Shown in pieces: positions 24,322 through 47,115 of a stretch of 64,000 nucleotides of DNA. Under the pieces are notes generated by a model. The model did no database searches and was not told the origin of the DNA. It worked only from the letters and a program-made list of their open reading frames with translations. The stretch is taken from contig NC_092026.1 of the NCBI RefSeq assembly GCF_042242105.1, forward strand, positions 20,417,691-20,481,690, written 5' to 3'. Every line of letters begins with the position of its first letter. The first letter of the stretch is position 1. The translations under genes and the position numbers were made by a program. This stretch comes from Pempheris klunzingeri. Taxonomy: Eukaryota > Chordata > Actinopteri > Acropomatiformes > Pempheridae.

Positions 24322-27300
24322 AATGCACTAAAGAAGGATTGTTTATGTGTGTGTGTGTGTGTCTGTTAGAGAAAACAAGTTATCTATTGGCGCAGAGGCA
24401 GTGTGGTCCGACCACTGGAGTATCACAATGTAAGAGGAAGTGATTTAATCCGGAGCTTTTCCTGTGGGACCTGAGGAACGCGGTGACGGTTTTGAAAGGG
24501 AGGCCCCCCTTTTTTTTTCTCTCTGGAAAAAAAAGCAACTTTAAAGACCCAGAGGCACAAGGACATTTATCTTATTTAAAGTCACACTTCATATTGTTTT
24601 TACATCTATTACAAAGAACGGGACATATTTTTCATTTGAAGGCTTACTCGTTCTGGGTCAAGCAAGCTTTTGTATGCGCTTTCTTTTACCTCACCCAAGT
24701 GTAATTGTTAAATGCATTCCAGTTTGACTTATTGCATATAATTGGTCACTGCATACAGGATGTTCTGGATAAATCTCCTTCACCATTAGCTGCACATCCA
24801 GAAATGTAAGATGACTAATCCCACTGCAATGCTCACAGTTAATTCAGTGTGAAATGTGGAATGTAAAGCTTAGATGAGATGTCTAAATTTATATATGTCA
24901 CTGTTAAGCAAGGATAAAAGGACAGATACTTGCTCATGCTCTATGTCGCGCATGGAAATGTGTGCATAAGTTGGAAAATGCAGGCGCGGACAAATTTAAA
25001 TGCTGGTTAAAGATAAACATCTTTGTAGTGCCGGTTCAGTAAACTGAGATGCAGAGCAGTCAGTGCAGTGGTGTCACAATGTAATGACACTGGAGAAGGA
25101 CGCATATACAAAACACTGAACACTGAACATCAGGGTCATCATAGAGGTGCAGGACGCAGACACTCAATTGTTATCGAAGATGTGGAAAACAGGCAGACGT
25201 CTCACTCTCACACTTGCTGGCTTTGAATGCTAATTGGGTGGTGTTGGGAGAGAGTGTGTGCAGCTAAGGGTGTGGACCTTCCTGGAATATAAAAAAAAAC
25301 TGAGGTGTATTTTCCAGATGGGCTTTCCCATATTTTCCATCAAAGCTTTGTTTGTCGACATTGTTAGGTTTACTGCTGTCCAAATATCAAAAGCCTTAAG
25401 GTCAATAGACAAATGAGTGAATGTTGCATTTTGTAATTTTGTACAATTTCTGCACAGAAAGAAAAAGTTTAATTGTGAACAGGGCAGAAGCTCCTGGTCA
25501 CTTTGGTGACACTGGTTTTTGTAGGCAAAATATTTTTTAACAACCTGTGGGTAGCTCTATTCTCTAATTACTGTTGCTACGTCTGTCACATATGCAGTTT
25601 ACAGTGATAACAGTGGGGAAAGGTAACATCATTCTCTTCATTATTTGGCTGAAAACACTCTCTCAGGCTGACTTTTTAATGCTTCCAACAGACTATATTA
25701 AAATGAGATTTAAAAGGCGTCATGAATATGCAGCTGAGACGTTTGCACATGATATAATAATGCAAAAAAACAACAAGGCTGAAGCTACAAATGTCACGTG
25801 CGAAAACATGCATGCTCTTATTTTGAAACTGTATGTTTTCAGTGTAACTGTTACAAGAGAAGAGGCTTTTTTCACCTAACTAGTAACCCCACAAGCTAAT
25901 CGAGGCTATTTAGATTTGATTTGACTTTGCCTTGGAAGTAAATCTTGATTAGCTTGCTACTGTGGGTGTTAAGCTATCATGCTAGCGACTGACACATATG
26001 TTGGATCAAATAAACATACTTGGCTCTTAAATGAAGGTTAAATACCCTTCAAACACTTTAGAAATCAAATATCGTTCTTGCTGTAGTCCATATAAATTAC
26101 ATTAAACTTTGACAGGCCTGCTGTGCTGTGCGTTGTTATGGTTGCTAATCTAAGGTTGGGCAATCACCGTTCACTGAGATCAATTAAAACCTTAAACAAT
26201 GTGGGAGCTTTAAAGTCAATTTAGACTCAGTATATTTAAATTGAATTACTTTTAAGCCAGCAAATAAAACAAATAACTGGAGTTCATTCCTGGCAGTTAA
26301 GAAAAAGCTTTGAAACAGCATTTAGACTTTAATTTTGGCAAATAAATTTAGTAGAACGACTGTTACCTGGAAAAAATAAAATATGAAAAATCCCAAGAAG
26401 AAGTTTTTGGTTTGTGGTGTGGAGTGATGAAGCCCACAACCTCTCTAAAATCCTGGTGATTGTGTAAGTGGTTAAATGGTAAAAGAGCCACTAAATAAGT
26501 TATAGTAGCATTAATAATCCTTCCCTGTTGAATAAATTGGGTGAACTGGTATGATACTTAATAAAAGCACTGATTTTCATTATGCTAACACTGTCTGATG
26601 CACTACCTTTTTGATTGATTGTGTTTTTTGTATGCTAAACATTTGAGAATTGTTGAAAGAAAAATAAAATTTTTTCTAAGATTTCTGCCTCAGGATTGTG
26701 TGTGATGATGATGACCAACACCACAAACAACAGAGGAAAGAAAAGCCAAACTGTGTCATTAGCTTGCTGCATTTTTGTTTTTGAGAACGTGCTCCAGATC
26801 TTTTCATTCATGCTTCTCTCCGTGGCCCCTCGGCTCTTTCTGCCCCGACAATGACCCAGGCCAGCCCCGGCTACCTGAAATCCCACTTTTCTTTTGAGCT
26901 CTAATTTCACTCACCGTGGGAAGTTGTAATTATCGCATTGGGTTACCCAAACGATCAGCGCTGAGCTGCTCACTCTGTCCTGTTCTCAGAGGCCCGAGCC
27001 CAGACCAGTAGATCCAGTGGCCGAGGCCAGGAAATGACTGGGCTGAGGCATTTAATGGAGTGTGTATGGGTGCTAATCTGGGAGCGTGTTTCATTTAGAT
27101 CAAGATCACAGACCAACTGGTGACTAGATTTACACAGGATGGAGACACGAACAAAAAAGTCCTTGTGAAATAGTTTTAAACATGTACTACTGTGCCATAT
27201 TTCTAAAACATGATCTGAAATGAGCTCCATGGACAACTAAATCAAAACACGGCAGATAAACAAGAGAAAAAGTGGTCTGTATTTTATCTTTATTCAAACA

Positions 27301-28800
27301 GAAGAGTCCCATTGAGATTAAGAATCTCTTTTTTAAGGGAGATCAGGCCAAGGCAGTGAGGAGTATATCTAAAAACTCACAGTTACAAACAGAAAACACA
27401 AAATGAGACACTAGAGGTTTGAATCTGTGCTTTTATAGATAAGGAGCCTAACAAATGGACTCACTCACACAGTATGAAATATGTCAGATGTTCTCTTATT
27501 GTTTTCTGTCAATAAAGAGCCTTTGGGTGTCTTTGTTTATGAGATAAATACAGACAGTGAGGCCTCAGGGCTGAGGCCGAGAGCCCTGCTTTGCACCACA
27601 AGAGCACCATCCAGTGCCAGGAATGGAAACTTCGCTTTATAAGCCAAACATACACACGTTGTTGAGGGTACTTTATTGTGATTAATACATAAATGCAATG
27701 CAATAAGTTAAAAATGGAGACACTGTGAGGCTCATTAGTCTACTGCAGCTGAATGAGTGGCACAGATTCATGCAAAGAAAAGGGAAGTCGGCTGGTGAAG
27801 TCACTTGTCCGGGCTCTGATGGAGGATAGATGGGTGAGCAAACAGAGTCAGGGGATAAAACATGGCTGGTAAGGAGAGGCTGATTTACAAGGGGCCGCTG
27901 TAACGGTGTGAAAAACAAACAAGTGAGCGGAGCACAGCAGCCAATGACAAAGACTGAGAGATGGGTGGGATGGGCCCATCTGACGGCCTGTCTGCATCAC
28001 ACTGTGAAGATGTTTGGGCTGCTGTTATCACAGGCACTGATGGCCAGGACAGTAAATAATGCTGAGAGGCCTCTGCTGAGCAATTAAGCTGTGTGTGTTT
28101 TATGTGATTTTCTACAGCGGGGCATTAGATTCCCCTAGATAACAGGTCCAAAGTGCTGTGTGGCTTTTTTAAAAACATGTTCACATCAAAATATTGTGTT
28201 TTACCCCCTAAATATGGATTCAGCTAGGGTTGGTCTTCACCATGAGACAGCAACACATAGAGCTTGTAAAACAGACTGCAGACTTAGAATTAGATTATAA
28301 TTAAATAATAATAATAATACCCCAGATAGGCAGATGAAAAAATAGCACTGAATATACAATAAAAAAACAATTATACAAATAGGTAGTAGTAGCAGAAGTA
28401 GTATAATTATTATCATAGAGTGTTTTTTGTTTCTATTCTTTTAATAAAACAAATATCTTAAATATTTTTCCACATGGTGACAGGCAATTTTTATTATTTT
28501 CTGACATTTTATAGACCAAATGACTTGTCCATTAATTTATGAAAACAATCTACAGGTTAATCATTAATGTAAATCCACACCCAACAGGGTTAAATTGATC
28601 ATTCTGGACATTTACTGAGCCACATCAGCTCTGTGAGAACACACAAACTCACCAGTCAGACATCTCTCAACCCCAAAGACCAGAATAATAATCAATACTA
28701 AACCAACATAACGACAGCTGATCACCCAGAGGAAGCCTCTTACTTACTGTCGCCATTTGGAGGAGAAAACGCAGCATAGTTTATCTTTTTTCAAGAGGCT
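24322..28800 (+). other. gene-poor intergenic interval before best4
   Basis: I see no supported gene here. It has a short GT run near 24347-24362, ATA runs near 28303-28318 and many short AT-rich frames. A few frames on the minus strand (26635-26910, 26970-27236) have no recognisable domain. Confidence 0.55.
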
Positions 28801-28860
28801 GGAGTTTCTGTGCACTGCAGGTGTGTATCTCTGTGGGCTTCAGGTTCCCAGGTAATAAAT

Positions 28861-28980
28861 TCAAAGTGTTAATTTATGACGGTGCGACGGAGAGCTTTAA
28901 ATTCAGACCCAGAGGAAGAGTTCTTCTTCTCAGGACATCAGGATTCAACACGGGAGCAGGTGATACGCCTGCCCTCACAG
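28861..28980 (+). promoter_or_regulatory. best4 proximal promoter and 5' UTR exon end
   Basis: A donor (CCTCACAG|GTAAGA) at 28981 and an acceptor (tattacag) ending at 29091 define a 111 bp leader intron before the best4 start exon. Just upstream, 28861-28880 contains TCAAAGTGTT and AATTTATGAC, which resemble HNF4 and CDX half-sites. Such sites would fit the intestinal expression known for BEST4. Factor binding is inference. Confidence 0.45.
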
Positions 28981-29128
28981 GTAAGACTCATCTTTAGATT
29001 TTTTTGAATGGGAGATGGTTGTCATAAAATTTATATATCATGATTAATGTAATATGTTTGCATTTCAACATTTATTTTTGATATATTACAGGATTTTTCC
29101 ACTGTGGAAAAACAAAACAAACCCAGAC

Positions 29129-32100
29129 ATGACAGTTTCTTACACCCTTGAAGTGGCCAATGCAAGATTTGGAGGCTTCTCAAGGCTCCTGTTCAGGTGG
29201 AAGGGAAGCATCTACAGGCTGCTGTACAAAGACTTTCTGGTGTTTTGTGGGGTTTATCTGTTTTTCAGTGTGTTTTACAGGTAAATGACCCCACACGTGA
29301 GCCTGTCTACCCAATAGAAGCCTTTCTAAGCCCATGGAAGAGCCAATTATAAGGTTTTTAGACTCAGTGTGCAAAGGAGTTGCCTCTATGAATGTTTCAG
29401 CTCAAACCTATGAGCGCCCTAGCGGCAGTATTACTCATTCCTGCAACCAAAAACAAGGCAGCGCTTCTCCTTACTCTACTGAGCATGCTTATGAGGCTTC
29501 CTGCCTCTGACTTTATCCTAAAGTCACCAAAGGTCAGCGCTGACCAGTCAGACACTATCATTCATTCTACACAAGAGTCTCTGAAGCCCTTAGTCAGTTC
29601 ACCGTTCACTGAAAGGTTCCTTTTTGGACCATTTTAGGAGCTACCTGCTGCACCTAGATCCAGGCGAACTGCTCACGTCAAATATTTAAAATCTCAGCGC
29701 AGCAGGCCGCATCATAGTCTTTCCAAAGTTGCCGACACCAATTATGTCGTGGAGTCGTGGAAGGGACAGAGACGTAGAGACTCGTTTTGTTTTTTAATTC
29801 TTCTCTTTGCTGCAGTATTGATCAGTGGAGGTTTTCTTATCTTCACAGGTTCCTGCTCACACCAAGGCAGCAGGATCTGTTTGAGCGTATCGCCCTTTAC
29901 TGCGATCAGTTCACCAACACCAACTTCATCCCAGTTTTGTTTGTACTGGGTGAGTCAGACTGATTGAACTGACTTACAAAGCCAAATCTGATGGGAAGTC
30001 TCCATAATTCATATTCAGTGTTTGCTCTGTCCCAGGTTTCTATGTGACCCTGGCCTTCAATCGATGGTGGGGTCAGTACACCAGCTTCCCGCTGCCTGAC
30101 AACCTGATGATGGTGGTGTCTGGGAACGTCCACGGGGCCGACGAGAGGGGTCGTCTGCTGCGACGGACGCTCATGAGATATGCCAACTTATCCTCTGTTC
30201 TTATTCTGCGCTCCATTAGCACAAGAGTGCACAAGCGTTTCCCAACTTTGGATCACATAGTGGAGGCTGGTAAGATCAACAGGAGACCAAAAAAGTAGAT
30301 TTAGTATTAAAGAAGAACACTAGTGATCACTTTATTTTCTTTACTCAGTATACTGCAATAATTAGGGGTTAATCAGGGGTATTTTAAAGGTCCCATATTG
30401 TGTAAAATGCATTTTTTAAATTTCATTTCAACATAAATATGTGTCCCCAGTGTGTCTAGAGACCCTCAAACTCTGAGAAATGACCATCCTCACTCTTTTT
30501 TTCCTGCCTTCACTAAATGTGTGTAAAAACAAAAAACGTTGTGATGTCATAAGGGGATCTGTTGATCATGTGACCTCCTCCAGGCCTTCAAATACCTAGA
30601 ATGGGCTTCAAAGCGAGGAGAATATGGGACCTTGTAGTAAATACTACTCTCTTGTATTGTTTCTTAAGTGAGTGATGAAGCCACTTGACAGTGATGTTTT
30701 GATTGTCTGTGGAGTGGAATATAAAGTTTCTTCACATTCGCACATCTGAACATTTTCATGAATCTCCTCTGGTCACAAGTATCTATCAGACCTGGTACCA
30801 AACTTTCTGATGTCCGCTCAGGATTTATGACGACACACGAGCTGAAAAAATTTGAGTCGCTCCACTCAGATTTCAACAAGTACTGGATGCCTTTGACTTG
30901 GTTCTCAAACCTGGCGTCCAGAGCGAGAGAGGAGGGGCGAGTGAGGGACGACATCGCTTTGAGGCTGCTGATGGACGTGAGTGTTTCTGCTCTAAAAATA
31001 ACAAAACTTTACACTTATACTATACATACTACTGTATATTGTATATATACAATCTCACATACGTCAACACATTCTATATAACTAACTGTGTTTCTAAATA
31101 TACAATATGTGTTTATAACTGCAGGAGATGAATAATTACAGAGCCAGATGCAGTCTCCTGTTCCACTATGACTGGATCAGCATCCCTCTGGTCTACACTC
31201 AGGTAGGATCAAAATCAATCTGATAGCTATTTATCTTTGTAATGTTTTGTTTTTTGTTTGAAAGACAACCACACTTTACCATTTTTTATACAGAATAACT
31301 TCACTACAAAACTGCCTTTTTTCTCTGTGCAGGTTGTTACTATCGCAGTTTATTCTTTTTTCGCCTTCTGTGTGATCGGACGACAATTTCTGGACCCTGA
31401 GAAGGGATACAAGGATCACAAACTGGACATGTATGTGCCTGTTTTCACCCTGCTGCAGTTCTTCTTCTACGCTGGCTGGCTCAAGGTAAGACGACATGTT
31501 CGTGTTTCACTCGCGGGAAACAGGTTTTATTCTGATTTTGCCATTAAAAAGGGTGATTTTATTTCCACTCTGCAGGTGGGGGAGCTGATCATCAATCCGT
31601 TCGGCGAGGACGATGATGACTTTGAAACCAACCAGCTGATTGACAGAAACATTCAGGTTGTCCCCTCAAGGCTTCTCTCCACTATGACAAGTGTAAAAAC
31701 CTAAAATGAGTTAATATTGTACAGGATAACTCTGGTATTTTTAAACCTGGGCCCTATTTTTTTTTACATACTTTAAATCTGAAATGACTGGTTAGTTAGT
31801 TTGTGTGTTTGTGTTACACAAATATTGTGCTGGATCCACATTAAGCTATTAAGACACTACAGTCACATAGTAAGACAAACAAACCAGGCAATCAACAAGC
31901 AACTACCATGTAAAATTACTGTTTTTGTCAATGGAGTCTGGTGGCTTTCAACTCAGCCATATAACGGCTGTTTCTGGTTAAACAAAAAGGATCTTACCGG
32001 TCTGTAAGGATTCTTTCTGTAATGTTGTCAGACACTTCAAATGACAATCTCAGCCGGTCAGACAAAGGATTACACTACAGCCGTTGTAGCTTGTTCATCT

Positions 32101-32743
32101 ACTGGAGCAATTCCAAAACTTTTTGTACATACCAGCCCTTTCAGACAAAGTAGGCTCATGTTTAAAAAAAAACAGAGTGATCCTTTAATTCTGTTCCTCT
32201 CCTGCAGGTGTCAATGCTGGCTGTGGATGATATGTACCAGAACTTGGCTCCAATTGTGAAGGACAAGCACTGGGCGCAGAGACACTTCTCCGTCCCTTAC
32301 ACTCTGTCGACAGCAGCGGAGACTCTCACACCGGCCTTCAAAGGCTCCACCTTTGACATGAGGTAAACTAGTTTTAACTTTCATGTTTCAGTTGTTTTTG
32401 TTCCTGCTGCGCAATCTAGCAAAATCACGACCACTGCCAGGACTTGAGCTTAAAATGGCAATGTCATATTTGCAGGATGAGTGCTGAGGATCTTGAGATT
32501 CACCAGCCTGCAAACACTCCTGGAAAGAAACAGTATCTACCTCTAAAGGGCTCTCTGGGCGACGGTCTCGACGGTCTTCTGCAGAGGGGCAAAGGCATTC
32601 TGCGAGGTATGAGCCTGCCTTCCCTGACTGATTTCTCTTCGCACCCAAATGAGGAAGATGATACTGATGAGGATGATGTCAACACCACCAACCACAGAGA
32701 ACAACAAAAGGCATCGATTACAATAGAAGTGGAACACAACTAG
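29129..32743 (+). CDS. best4: Bestrophin-4 calcium-activated chloride channel
   Basis: A pentameric plasma-membrane anion channel gated by cytosolic Ca2+. Nine coding exons join in phase: 29129-29280, 29849-29949, 30036-30269, 30822-30976, 31125-31202, 31333-31485, 31576-31656, 32208-32362 and 32476-32743, giving 458 residues (human about 473). The start [18 protein letters not shown] is the classic bestrophin N-terminus. The hydrophobic neck residues are present as I78, F82 and F86 ([10 protein letters not shown]). [14 protein letters not shown] and the Ca2+-clasp acidic run [14 protein letters not shown] (298-310) are intact. The divergent tail is acidic (EEDDTDEDD). The sequence and the HECTD3/RPS8 neighbours favour BEST4 over BEST1-3. 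A leader intron precedes the start exon, and introns 3 and 7 carry transposon copies. AATAAA lies 100 bp past the stop. Confidence 0.95.
30386..30633 (-). mobile_element. MITE-like element, short copy in best4 intron 3
   Basis: It starts AAAGGTCCCATATTG and ends GAATATGGGACCTT. It is in inverse orientation to the 496 bp copy at 14766-15261 and about half its length, so it is an internal-deletion derivative. Shared internal sequence includes 'gggatctgttgatcatgtga' and 'cctcctccag'. Confidence 0.75.
31740..32165 (+). mobile_element. dispersed element B, copy 1 (best4 intron 7)
   Basis: It shares a long, mostly collinear similarity with 58475-58985. An anchor block at 31911-31948 ('taaaattactg' then 'caatggagtctggtggcttt') is nearly identical to 58673-58710. 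Other shared blocks are 'cctgggccc', 'aacaaaaaggatct', 'gttagacacttaaaat'-like and 'ggaccaattccaaa'-like sequences. No coding capacity; class unknown. Confidence 0.65.
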
Positions 32744-32843
32744 AGTTTATTTAAATTATTGCGATGAAACTATTTTGAGTTTTTGAGCCAACTTTTATTG
32801 TATAACATGTTTTTTGATTTGACATGTCTAAATGAATTTGTGC

Positions 32844-32849
32844 AATAAA
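32844..32849 (+). terminator. AATAAA poly(A) signal, best4
   Basis: It lies 100 bp after the best4 stop and is followed by T-rich sequence. Confidence 0.75.
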
Positions 32850-33071
32850 GCATAATTGTTCTTATATGTTTAAAAAAACAACTGATTATTCAGTGATTCA
32901 TCTTAAGAATGTATGATCTTAATTAACAATTCATAGTGAGAGCACACACAATCAATCATTTTTTGTGTGTTAAAATTATTCTTATTCCCCGTTATGTCCA
33001 GTCATCTGAATCAGAAATTCATTGTTTTGATCACTCTAATTTTGGTTACTTTCAACTCAAAATTTGAAAAA

Positions 33072-33336
33072 GACACAGAGAGTGTAGGCGAGAACAAATA
33101 AGGATATATTGCACATAATATATTCATTTATAGTCACTGCCTCACATTACATGGAAACTATTGAAGAAATTAACTTTCCATAAAAATGCTCACAAAAATT
33201 AGAAAAAGTACTTCCAGAAGAAGTGTGTCCACTGTGGCCTGTGTAGGGGTAATTTCTGGTATTGATTTTGAGTCACTGGCTCACATAACATGGACGCTTT
33301 ATATCCTTATTTGTCCTCTTCTACAGTCTCTGTGTC
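33072..33336. mobile_element. 265 bp MITE-like hairpin element
   Basis: 36 bp arms at 33072-33107 and 33301-33336 are inverted copies with 32 of 36 matches (ends gacacagaga; inner caaataaggatat). Inside the arms, 'agtcactgcctcaca' (from 33134) and 'agtcactggctcaca' (from 33271) form a direct repeat followed by 'acatgga'. Non-coding. No second copy is seen in the window. Confidence 0.7.
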
Positions 33337-33735
33337 ACACTGTGGCGGTGTTTTAAACATTTCTATCATGTACTGTCCCCGTCCCCTTCACCAGCCACAC
33401 TGGACAAATAAAGGCCCCTCTTGTCACTATACTATATATCTTACATTCTTGGATTAAAATGACTGATGCATTAATCAAGCAGCACTTTATTGATGTTGCT
33501 GGCTGAGGTTGACCTATTTTTGGCTACTATGACATTTTTTATCTTCCAATAAATAGGCTGTCAAATAATTGTAGTGAAGTAAAAGATATTTTATGTCATT
33601 TTTAATGTTGAGGAACATTACTGAGGCAATGAGTAAATGTGGTCTACTTACAGTCTACCTCGGCATAATTCATAGTACACAGTCTATGAGGCTGATGCAG
33701 ACTGCAGTGTGCACGACAGGTGTGCTTTTACTTTG

Positions 33736-33749
33736 AGACCACGTGGTCT
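33736..33749. promoter_or_regulatory. E-box palindrome AGACCACGTGGTCT
   Basis: A perfect 14 bp palindrome centred on CACGTG, the site class bound by bHLH factors such as USF, MYC/MAX and CLOCK/BMAL1. It is about 0.8 kb upstream of the hectd3 start codon. Function is inferred. Confidence 0.45.
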
Positions 33750-34529
33750 GAGTGTAAACCAAAAAAAGCATAAAGTCGACAGATGGATCTGTAAATCCGA
33801 TTACATCGAGTTTCTACTGGGTAAAAACACCCCTAATGCGCAGGTCAGTTGTGTACAAACCTGACAGATCATATTGTAATGCACCGTTTAAAACGGGTTG
33901 AGTTCAAGATTATTGAATGCAATGATGAGACTTTTATTTTGAAATACCAACGACGGAAGTTCGGTAGGGTCAAAACTGTCTTCTGCGCTTCCGCGTTGTG
34001 ACAGAAATCCACACACCTATTGACGAGTTTCACACTTAAAATACGTGTCGGCACTGAGGGTACGTTAACACCTGTTGTTTTTTGAAACATTTATCTCATG
34101 AAACATGTTTATTCCCCATAGTTCCTGAGTGCCGCGTCTAGCTGCTCGGTTCTGTAGATGACAGTCGCAAGATACAGTGATCTGCCTAGCTAGCTGGCTA
34201 ATGTTAGCTTCCTCACTCTTATGGGTTCCAGGGAGTCGATACTTTTCTCACTGTGTCATTGAACTTTGCTCTTTGATAAGCAGGTTTCTGGCCTTTTAGA
34301 CTGTGTGCACACGGTGAGATAGAGCTGGAGTTCAAATTAAATCACGAGCTTTAGCTGCTATTCATTGAATCATCTGTTATTCAGGAATATTCTATTTTGT
34401 TGGGTTTGGTTTGGACAGGAGCATCCCCTGAAAACAAAGGCAGGGCAGCGGTGTAATGTCAGCTGATGCCTCCCTGCTGCTGAGCCGCTGACTGTCACCA
34501 CCTCCACCTCCACCTCCACCTCCTCCACC

Positions 34530-41686
<7,157 letters not shown>

Positions 41687-41831
41687 TCTCTCTCTCTCTC
41701 TCTCTATCTCTCTCTCCTGCTTCACTGAACAAACTGCTGCACACTTTACTTTAAAATCGCTGTTAAATGGAAAGATCTTGCCAAGTTTATCACCATATCT
41801 ACACAACTGCCAATTAATCCTAGTTGTATAT

Positions 41832-41837
41832 AATAAA
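41832..41837 (+). terminator. AATAAA poly(A) signal, hectd3
   Basis: It lies 146 bp after the hectd3 stop, after a TC-rich tract (41688-41714). Confidence 0.75.
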
Positions 41838-42620
41838 GAACTATATGGAAACATGAAAATGACTTTGTTTTATTAACATGTTTTTTGAATTAAACATTAA
41901 GTGAATTCATGTGTTGAAATGTCCGTGATTGTCAATGTCAGATGTTTGACTTTTGGTAGATTTTCTTTGTATGTAATGTTCTGAAAATTAATCAGGAAGG
42001 TGCAAGAAAAAAAGGATTGTCACTGATAAACATTAAATCACTGCAGAGAGGATCAAAATACAAAACAAGTCTTTCTTTTGCAAAAACCCAAGTTTTTGGT
42101 AATGTAGAATATTAACCAATCTCACAAAATGTAAAAGCAGAATTGTAATTAAGAGTCATGTTCTACATAAAAAAACAAATAAAACTATTAAGAAATGAGA
42201 TTAAAGTTGACCCCAAACGTTTGTCTGTGACCTTGGAAATAGTAGTTTGACGAAATAATCTTAACTGAATGTCCTCTTACTGACTTTCCACGGACGAAAT
42301 ACAGATTATCTAGATTTTTATCCATAATACTTTGTCAAAGTATGTACATTGATAAATATAAATATTGATTTATTACATCAAAAGGTAAATACAAATAGAA
42401 TGTAATAAATGTAATAATATTATTATATAGTAATGTGATGAAATAGAATTGATTCCTTATCTCAATCCTTTTAGCTATAACAAAATATAAATAACGCCAT
42501 AAGATATTCATACAAATAAAATAATATAAGGTTAGTGCATACTGTATATTAATACAAGTCTTTTATAACGTTGTGCATGAAAACATGAAATCACGTCCGA
42601 GGAAGATATCGTCCCCCTCC
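41838..42620 (+). other. AT-rich hectd3-rps8 spacer
   Basis: About 0.8 kb of AT-rich DNA with ATTTATTA-type runs near 42345-42430. No gene or repeat copy is recognised until the rps8 promoter. Confidence 0.6.
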
Positions 42621-42693
42621 TTATCGCGAGATCTCGTGTCTTCAAACCTCCCCATGAGCCTTTGCGGTTCCTCTTTCTAGCCGGCGCCTGAGA

Positions 42694-42697
<4 letters not shown>
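42621..42697 (+). promoter_or_regulatory. rps8 core promoter, 5' TOP start and exon 1
   Basis: A TCGCGAGA element (42624-42631; the TCTCGCGAGA-type housekeeping promoter motif) lies about 40 bp upstream of a pyrimidine tract at 42668-42678 (ttcctctttct), the expected 5' TOP start of a ribosomal-protein mRNA. The leader ctctttctagccggcg is followed by GAGAATGG, then GTACGT. Exon 1 therefore carries only ATG plus one base. The TOP motif gives growth-dependent (mTOR/LARP1) translational control in this gene class. Confidence 0.75.
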
Positions 42698-46351
<3,654 letters not shown>

Positions 46352-46373
46352 ATGTACAGCTGTTTGATACGCC

Positions 46374-46379
46374 AATAAA
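46374..46379 (+). terminator. AATAAA poly(A) signal, rps8
   Basis: It lies 22 bp after the rps8 stop and is followed by a T-rich run (46413-46431). Confidence 0.85.
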
Positions 46380-46659
46380 ATCCAGACATCCCACAACTGC
46401 CTGTTTCTGCCTCTTTTTTTTTTTTTTTTTATTATTCTCATCTGCAGGGTGTAAAACTCAGGTGACTAGCCTGCAGTTCATTGTTTAATCAGCAGGGTAT
46501 GTGGACATGACTCCTATCAGAGGCTGTGAGCAAAATTTGATAGTTGGTTTCAAATAACTTGGTGAATAAAGCAAATGAGTGCAGTTCTTGACCTAATGAG
46601 CTAATTGAGATAATGGGTTATTTATGAGCTGGGAGTTGAGGAAGACCACAGCATGTCTT

Positions 46660-47115
46660 AACTTAATTCAATTTATTTTGTATAGCCCAATATCACAACA
46701 GTTGTCTCTCAGTGCTTTACAAAGTTCACTGAAATAAACAAGTGTAAGCGAACAAACAATCTAATAAAGAGTCCAGCAGTCGATGAGGCCAATGGATCAG
46801 TCCGGTGGATCAGTCTGAGGCATCACCTGCCCTTTATGACCCTCCTTCTTTGGGAAGGAAAAACCCAGTGGGAAAAGAGAAACCTCCAGGACCAGGATCC
46901 ACAGGAACCAGAAAACCACATCAACAGGGCCAGGACCAGGATCCACAGGAACCTGAGCGATGAGAAAGCACAGAAAGGCTCCGGGGAAGATAGCAAGTTA
47001 GAGGCAGACATTTGGCTGACATGAGACATAATGATGGAGAGGAAGAGGAGGAGAGAGAATAGAGAGGAGCTCAGTGCACCATAGGAGTCCCCCGGCAGTC
47101 TGAGCCTATAGCAGC
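46660..47115. repeat. dispersed fish repeat with internal tandem unit
   Basis: It begins 'aattcaatttattttgtata' followed by 'gcccaatatcacaac', the start of a very common teleost repeat. It contains the unit 'ggaccaggatccacaggaac' twice (about 46889 and 46932) and ends near 'ctccggggaagatagcaag'. Noncoding; class uncertain. Confidence 0.55.

Larger units (their letters stand above)
32850..34500 (+). other. best4-hectd3 intergenic interval
   Basis: It contains an inverted-repeat element (33072-33336), a CACGTG palindrome (33736-33749) and the hectd3 promoter and leader region (from about 34000). No gene is seen. Confidence 0.6.
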
